A stretch of DNA of 38,802 bases from Planctomycetota bacterium (GTDB lineage Bacteria > Planctomycetota > Planctomycetia > Pirellulales > Lacipirellulaceae), in the NCBI GenBank assembly GCA_024278955.1, contig JAJRSE010000120.1, positions 1 to 38,802 of the forward strand. The letters are read 5' to 3'. The notes below the pieces were generated by a model. It saw nothing but the letters and a program-made list of their open reading frames with translations, was not told the origin of the DNA and did not search any database. Position numbers and translations under genes: made by a program. Position 1 is the first letter of the stretch. Each line of letters opens with the position of its first letter. Positions 34,297 through 38,802 of the stretch are shown piece after piece.

Positions 34297-35670
34297 ATGA
34301 AATCACGACGCAAATTTCTCAAACATTCGGCTGCTACCAGTGCTCTTCTCGCGACTCCCTATGTTTGGAGCAGCCAAAGCGTTTGGGCCCGTGATCTTAA
34401 CAGCAAACCAAAAGTTGCCGCTATCGGAGTCGGTGGAAGCCGAGGGCGTTATAACCAAGGCGGCTATATTGCTCGCAAAGCAGCAGAACTTGGCACCATG
34501 ATTGCCGTCTGCGATGTTGACGATCTGCATACTGCGGAGTTCAACAAGTCCCTTGGCGGAAAGTTAAGCATGTACCGCGATTACCGCGATTTGCTTGAAA
34601 AAGAAAAACCCGAAGTCGTTACCATCGGCACCCCCGATCATTGGCATGTTCCGATTTCGATCGCGGCTCTTCAATCCGGTGCCGACGTCTATTGCGAAAA
34701 ACCTTTGACTCTCACCATTCAAGAAGGAATCGACATCTGCAAGGTCGTCGAAGAGACGGGCCGAGTTTTTCAGGTTGGCACGCAGCAGCGCAGCGAGAAC
34801 GACAATCGATTTCTCATGGCGATTGCAATCGTGCAGAGCGGACGGTTAGGGAAAAACGTCAACGCATTTGCAAGCATTGGAGATGCACCCGATGATGGAC
34901 CCTTTGAGTCGTCTCCTGCGCCCAGCAATCTCGATTGGGACTTGTGGCTTGGGCCTGCTCCCAAAGCGGAGTACTCCGAACGACGCCGTAAAGAATTTCG
35001 TTGGTTCTTTGAATACTCGGGCGGCAAGATGACCGACTGGGGGGCACACCACATCGATATCGCCCAATGGGCACTCGGGTTCGATCACTCAGGACCGGTG
35101 AAAGCTCGTGCGAAGGGGGAATTTCCATCGATCGTCCCAGACAATTTTGATTGGGATGCGTTTCTCGAAGGCAAACAAACCTTGCCGAGCGGTTTTAATA
35201 CCGCGACAAATTTCAGTATCGATCTTGAGTACGAAAATGGTTCTGTCCTGAACGTCAGCGACCACTACAAACGAGCGAATAGCAACATCGATTTTGGCAA
35301 TGGCATTCTCTTTGAAGGTGAGAAGGGGCGTGTTTTTGTCAATCGAGGTAAGCTGGAAGGAAAAATAGTCGAGCAATTGTCGGAGAAAGATCACGAAGAA
35401 ATCAACGAACGGGTCGCGAAGCTCTACAAGGGTCGTCAAACGGGGCATCACATGCGGAATTTCTTTGAGTCCATTGAAGATCGCGAGCAGCCGATTTCCG
35501 ACGTCTTGACTCACCATCGTACGATGACGTCGTGCCATTTGTGTAATATCACTTTGATGTTAGGGCGCGAGGTCAAGTGGAACCCTCAGAAGGAAAATTT
35601 TCTTGGCGACGATCAAGCCAATGCTTTAATGGCTCGCGGAAGCCGAAAAGTTGCCAGAGCAAACTCCTAG
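34297..35670 (+). CDS. Tat-exported Gfo/Idh/MocA family oxidoreductase
   Basis: The 457-residue product begins with a twin-arginine signal ([20 protein letters not shown]). A Rossmann NAD(P)-binding domain follows ([18 protein letters not shown], then MIAVCDVDD). The family motif EKP is at 134-136 in [12 protein letters not shown]. The C-terminal alpha/beta domain includes [33 protein letters not shown] and DIAQWALG, which is the planctomycete and Bacteroidetes branch. Such enzymes oxidise or reduce sugars, inositols or their derivatives, and Tat export carries the folded protein with its cofactor across the membrane. The start has AGGGG about 10 bases upstream. No sugar-catabolic partner lies adjacent. 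Confidence 0.9.
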   Translation: MKSRRKFLKHSAATSALLATPYVWSSQSVWARDLNSKPKVAAIGVGGSRGRYNQGGYIARKAAELGTMIAVCDVDDLHTAEFNKSLGGKLSMYRDYRDLLEKEKPEVVTIGTPDHWHVPISIAALQSGADVYCEKPLTLTIQEGIDICKVVEETGRVFQVGTQQRSENDNRFLMAIAIVQSGRLGKNVNAFASIGDAPDDGPFESSPAPSNLDWDLWLGPAPKAEYSERRRKEFRWFFEYSGGKMTDWGAHHIDIAQWALGFDHSGPVKARAKGEFPSIVPDNFDWDAFLEGKQTLPSGFNTATNFSIDLEYENGSVLNVSDHYKRANSNIDFGNGILFEGEKGRVFVNRGKLEGKIVEQLSEKDHEEINERVAKLYKGRQTGHHMRNFFESIEDREQPISDVLTHHRTMTSCHLCNITLMLGREVKWNPQKENFLGDDQANALMARGSRKVARANS

Positions 35671-35853
35671 GAATACCGCGAGGAGCAGGGCACCACAACC
35701 TACTTCACCGACCGGCTTGGCCGCACCGCAAAGCTGGAAAACGCAGAAATCCTTGCCAATCGCGCCACTTGGACCCCAGGCGTCGATCAACTGCTCACCG
35801 ACGAGGCATTTGGCTTAGCAGGCAACCTCACCGAAACCCTCTGGGTATTGTGA
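35671..35853 (+). pseudogene. RHS-repeat core fragment
   Basis: Sixty codons in one frame, with no start codon, follow directly on the stop of the oxidoreductase gene. They read EYREEQGTTTYFTDRLGRTA, then ATWTPGVDQLLTDEAF and AGNLTETLWVL, ending at a TGA. The GPGVDQLLADE plus LWxL pattern matches the RHS repeat-associated core that precedes DHLGTVRD in RHS/YD-repeat proteins. The fragment stops just before that DHLGTVRD block. It looks like a relic of a large RHS-type gene, with nothing of the rest remaining nearby. The remaining 132 bases to 35985 hold only the leader of the next gene. Confidence 0.5.
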
Positions 35854-35985
35854 AACAATGAAAAGCCCAAAGCCCTGGAGAGTAGCTCCTTCTACTTGCA
35901 TCAGTAGCTCCTAGCAGTACAATCTGTTGCGATATCCTTCGCGAGAGTGGCTCGCCTAGCCAAGGTTTTAGCAGAGGAGAAAGCA

Positions 35986-37939
35986 GTGTCTTTAAGCAGT
36001 AGTCCTAGGAGAATTGCAAAGTTTACTTCGTTCATGTCCCTGGTAGTCTTAAGTACAGTCTGCATACAAACACGGCTCCTCCAAGGAAATGAGATTTCTG
36101 TTATTGCAATTGAGGGAACCCCCTCTCCAATTCCAGGAGAAATCTTTTCGCTGACCATCCAAGCGCCGCCGTCTTTAAATAATACAGGTATGCTGGCCTT
36201 TCGCTCTGATATTATTGCAAACGGCTCATCAAGGAGCAGGATATTCCGAGGCAACGAATCAGGCGTCGAGCTTATTGCTCGCCAAGGTGATTTGTTCGAT
36301 GGAGAAACGAAAGCAGTCCTTTCAGCAGGCTACGGTATTGCAATCAACAGCGCTGGGGAAATGGCGACAAACTTGACATGGAATCCCCCCGCTAACTCGA
36401 ATATCAGACGTGATGCAATCGTCCTCTTTGACAATGGAGATATTATTCCGACAGCATTTGATGGATCGCCTGAACCCAATGGAGGCGGTTTCATCTTCTT
36501 CCGGCCCTACTACCTTCCAGCTTTGAATACTTCTGGACAATTGGCATTCACGACGAGCTTAGTTTCAACTTCAGATGGAGCTGAAACAGCCCTTTATCGT
36601 TCAGAACCGAATACGGGAGCTCTAACAGAGTTAGTACGAGAAGGAGACACAGTACCTGGTGGGAATGGAGTCTTCATCGGTCATGCCGACTTCAGCAATG
36701 CGGTGTTTCCTTCACCAGTTTTGAATGACTCGGGTGAAGTGGCATTTGTCGGTATGATTAGCGGCAGTGGAGTGTCCAATGACCAAGGCATCTATAGGGC
36801 GGATGGGCTAACTATAGAGCAGGTCGTGCGAGCCAATGACCAAACACCTGATTTCCTAAATACATCAAGACGTTTCAGGGAATTCAAATTCTGGCGACCG
36901 TCGATAAACGATTCTGGTGATATCGCGTTCGCAGCGAGGTTAACAGGCGGTGTGCAAATAGAGGGGATTTACAAGTCCGTTGACGGTGTAACCACGAGGA
37001 TTGCAGAGATTGGCTTCGGTTTTGAAGGGCTTGATGGGTTCTTTCGTAGGAAATTGGATGGCGTAGAAATTAACAATTCTGGGGATGTCGTTTTTCACGC
37101 TGGCGTCATACTTTCAGATGGAAACGGCTTTCAGAGTGGAATATTCCTTCAAGGCTCTGAAGCAAGCGACACGAGAATAATTGCCCTTGGTGGTCTGCCT
37201 GCACCTGGCGGCCTTGGTGAGTTCTACAAGAGCGGAAGTTCAACACTAACAGCGAATTATTCATTGAACGACTCAGGACAGGTTGCCTTTCTGACTCTCG
37301 TTGATACTTTGCCTAACGCTAGTGGCGGAGTCATCGAAGCATTGTTCCTTGACAATCCTGGGGGCGAAGTAGAAGTAGTCGCTTACGAGGGAATGAGCTT
37401 CGAGGGAAGCATCTTTACAGAGTTATCGTTTGCCGGAACTTCTAGCTTGGGTAACGATTGGACCGACGAGTATCAAGGATTGAACAATCGAGGAGAAGTT
37501 GCGTTTGCGTTTGAACTTGCAGATGGCCGAGAGGGGATGGCTCTGTGGTCCTCTGAAACCCTCCTTGAGGGAGATTTTGATGCTGATGGCGATGTGGCCG
37601 GGGCAGACTTTCTGGCTTGGCAGCGCGGTTTTGGCAGTGTCTACAATGCCTCAGACCTATCCACCTGGGAAACTAATTATGGAGCGAATGAGAGCGAATT
37701 GGACGGCGGCTTCGATAGTGATGGTGACGTCGATGGGGCTGACTTCCTTAAATGGCAGCGAGATGACGGCACATCCGCCTCTTTAGCCCTTTGGAAAGAC
37801 AACTTTGGTACTCCGTCAAATTCTGGATTGGCAGCCGCATCTACCACAATCCCCGAGCCATCGACGTTGCTCCTCACAGCCCTCGGCCTTGTCAGCATTG
37901 GCTACCGACGACATCGCGGGTGGCCCAGACAACCAAGTC

Positions 37940-37944
<5 letters not shown>
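35986..37944 (+). CDS. Secreted PEP-CTERM protein with dockerin-like repeats
   Basis: The 652-residue protein has a signal peptide (FTSFMSLVVLSTVCIQTRLL). A long repetitive beta-rich region (about 30-530) follows. Its recurring units are of the type NDSGEVAFVG, NDSGDIAFAA, NNSGDVVFHA, NDSGQVAFL and NNRGEVAFAF. Next come two calcium-binding dockerin-type repeats, FDADGDVAGADFLAWQRGFG and FDSDGDVDGADFLKWQRDDG. A PEP-CTERM sorting tail ends the protein: IPEPSTLLLTALGLVSIGYR followed by RHR. PEP-CTERM proteins are processed by exosortase at the cell surface. I chose the GTG at 35986, with GAGGAGA seven bases upstream, over an earlier in-frame GTG at 35947. Eight extra residues (GWPRQPSP) follow the basic tail and come from a REP-like sequence. 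Confidence 0.88.
37918..37941. repeat. REP-like sequence, copy A
   Basis: GGGTGGCCCAGACAAC (37918-37933) matches GGGTGGCCCAGGCAAC at 38275-38290 in 15 of 16 bases. It overlaps the last codons of the PEP-CTERM gene. Confidence 0.5.
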
Positions 37945-38105
<161 letters not shown>

Positions 38106-38229
38106 ATCACCAGCAAGGTTTGCCACTTGATTAGCCAGTCGGATGGTTGGTTCTGTCGGCGATTGGTGTGTTTTGCTTAAAGTCTTTCTACCGACAGGTT
38201 CACCCATCGTGAGTAAGATTGCACATAAA

Positions 38230-38305
38230 GATGGGTGCAAGCACACCATCCTACGTTCAGATTAAATACCCCTCGGGTGGCCCAGGCAACTTGGTTGTCT
38301 GAGTG
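38230..38305. repeat. REP-like palindromes, including copy B
   Basis: GATGGGTGC (38230-38238) and GCACACCATC (38241-38250) form an imperfect palindrome. Shortly after, GGGTGGCCCAGGCAAC (38275-38290) with GTTGTCTGAG (38294-38303) forms another around a TTG loop. Both lie upstream of a RAYT-type transposase start, the usual location of REP sequences. Confidence 0.5.
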
Positions 38306-38358
38306 ACGAAGGAACAAGAGGTTTGCAAACCGTGTTGCCCCTTGGTGGAAATGACGAC

Positions 38359-38445
38359 ATGCCACAACAACGAATTTACGACGACGAGCTTTATGCCCAC
38401 TCGTCACATTTCCGTGCCCCCGTCGTCGCCGTTTGCTCGATTACG
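38359..38445 (+). pseudogene. REP-associated (RAYT-type) transposase start, frameshifted and interrupted
   Basis: The ATG at 38359 begins MPQQRIYDDELYAH. Restoring one missing base after CAC (38398-38400) continues the frame as FVTFPCPRRRRLLDY. This resembles the start of planctomycete Y1-type REP-associated transposases (RIYD-x-HFVTFSC-x-RRRRLLD). The frame is then broken at 38446 by the left end of an IS66 element. Two successive disabling events, a one-base deletion and an IS insertion, make it a clear relic. REP-like palindromes lie directly upstream. Confidence 0.55.
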
Positions 38446-38802
38446 GTAAGCGTTCGGCGGGGGCATCCATTCAGCATTTTGTAGGCTGAGAGGATTCCAT
38501 CCTCACCCTTGGAGCCGCCGATGTCCCGTTTGCCGAATCCTCAGATTTTGTCCGTTTGGCAAGAGCGTTTCACGCGTTTTGCCAGCACAGATTTGACCGT
38601 CGCGGAGTTCTGTCGGAGTGAAGGCGTTTCGACGCCCAGTTTTTATCGTTGGAGGAAACTCGCAAATCCGACGAGCAACCGTTCCCCACGGTTTGTTCCA
38701 CTGACGCTCAGCACCGTGCAGCAGGCCGCAACACTCACCTTGCCCGGTGGCGCGTCGATTGACTTACCCGACGCTCTCTCTCGCTCGCGTCTGACCGACC
38801 TA
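38446..38802 (+). mobile_element. IS66-family element, left end (cut by window edge)
   Basis: GTAAGCGTTCGGCGGGGGC at 38446 fits an IS66-type terminus, which typically begins GTAAGCG. A tnpA-like gene starts 75 bases inside. The element interrupts a RAYT-type relic. The 8 bases before it (38438-38445) would be the target duplication, to be matched at the right end outside the window. Confidence 0.7.
38521..38802 (+). CDS. tnpA: IS66 accessory protein TnpA (cut by window edge)
   Basis: Ninety-four codons from ATG at 38521 remain open to the window edge. The N-terminal helix-turn-helix reads LSVWQERFTRFASTDLTVAE, then FCRSEGVSTPSFYRWRKLA. This is the standard start of IS66-family TnpA, a small DNA-binding protein needed together with TnpB and the TnpC transposase. 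The later LTLPGGASIDLPD segment is also typical (LPGGVRIELP). GGAGCCGCC just upstream supplies a weak Shine-Dalgarno. No disruption is visible in the part seen. Confidence 0.8.
   Translation, partial: MSRLPNPQILSVWQERFTRFASTDLTVAEFCRSEGVSTPSFYRWRKLANPTSNRSPRFVPLTLSTVQQAATLTLPGGASIDLPDALSRSRLTDL

Overview
The window reads as chromosomal DNA of a planctomycete, most likely order Pirellulales. The basis is gene content: a secreted protein with paired dockerin-like calcium repeats and a PEP-CTERM tail, a Tat-exported Gfo/Idh/MocA oxidoreductase, a YdjY-domain protein, PQQ-type beta-propeller proteins, a membrane-tethered prenyltransferase/squalene-oxidase repeat protein, and the planctomycete style of tyrosine recombinase. 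Shine-Dalgarno sequences are patchy, and several genes seem to start at TTG or GTG. Names rest on motifs read by eye; no database search was possible.

Layout. (1) 1-545: N-terminal part of an integrase running off the left edge, beside an initiator tRNA. This is the arrangement of an integrated element whose body lies to the left. (2) 546-4051: a spacer with a large hairpin, a squalene-cyclase-fold membrane protein and a LarA-like (DUF2088) protein. (3) 4157-7918 (minus): a 1253-residue exported protein with PQQ propellers around an embedded methyltransferase-like domain. (4) 8280-13792: a tight six-gene operon encoding a Trx-like membrane protein, an ABC ATPase, a MoaD/ThiS-like protein ending in Gly-Gly, a divergent E1-like enzyme, a tandem ModA-like binding protein and a ModB-like permease. 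It meets, tail to tail, a minus-strand FtsX-type permease and LolD-type ATPase pair (13804-15671). (5) 15778-23954: a secreted acetylxylan-esterase-like protein, a PQQ-repeat protein, a YdjY protein, a heparinase-like unknown and YggS/PLPBP. Two related long inverted repeats lie in the spacers. (6) 24361-32054: an apparent operon in which an RND adaptor and an RND pump flank an exported alpha/beta hydrolase and a C45-type Ntn acyltransferase. (7) 32107-33834 (minus): PolX with a PHP domain. (8) 34297-37944: the Gfo/Idh/MocA protein, an RHS-type fragment and the PEP-CTERM protein. (9) 37918-38802: a debris zone with REP-like palindromes, an IS110 transposase tail, a frameshifted REP-associated (RAYT-type) transposase start, and the left end of an IS66 element.

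How genes work together. The region (4) operon looks like oxyanion import (molybdate/tungstate type) joined to a sulfur-carrier/activating-enzyme pair of the kind used in molybdopterin or thiamin synthesis. However, the E1-like protein has lost the acidic residues that bind Mg-ATP in MoeB, so its chemistry is open. The region (6) operon joins an export pump to two hydrolytic or acyl-transfer enzymes outside the cytoplasm, which suggests that a pumped or captured small molecule is processed there. These two loci are the best candidates for undescribed systems. The two long inverted repeats at 18232 and 20985 are the clearest non-coding novelty.
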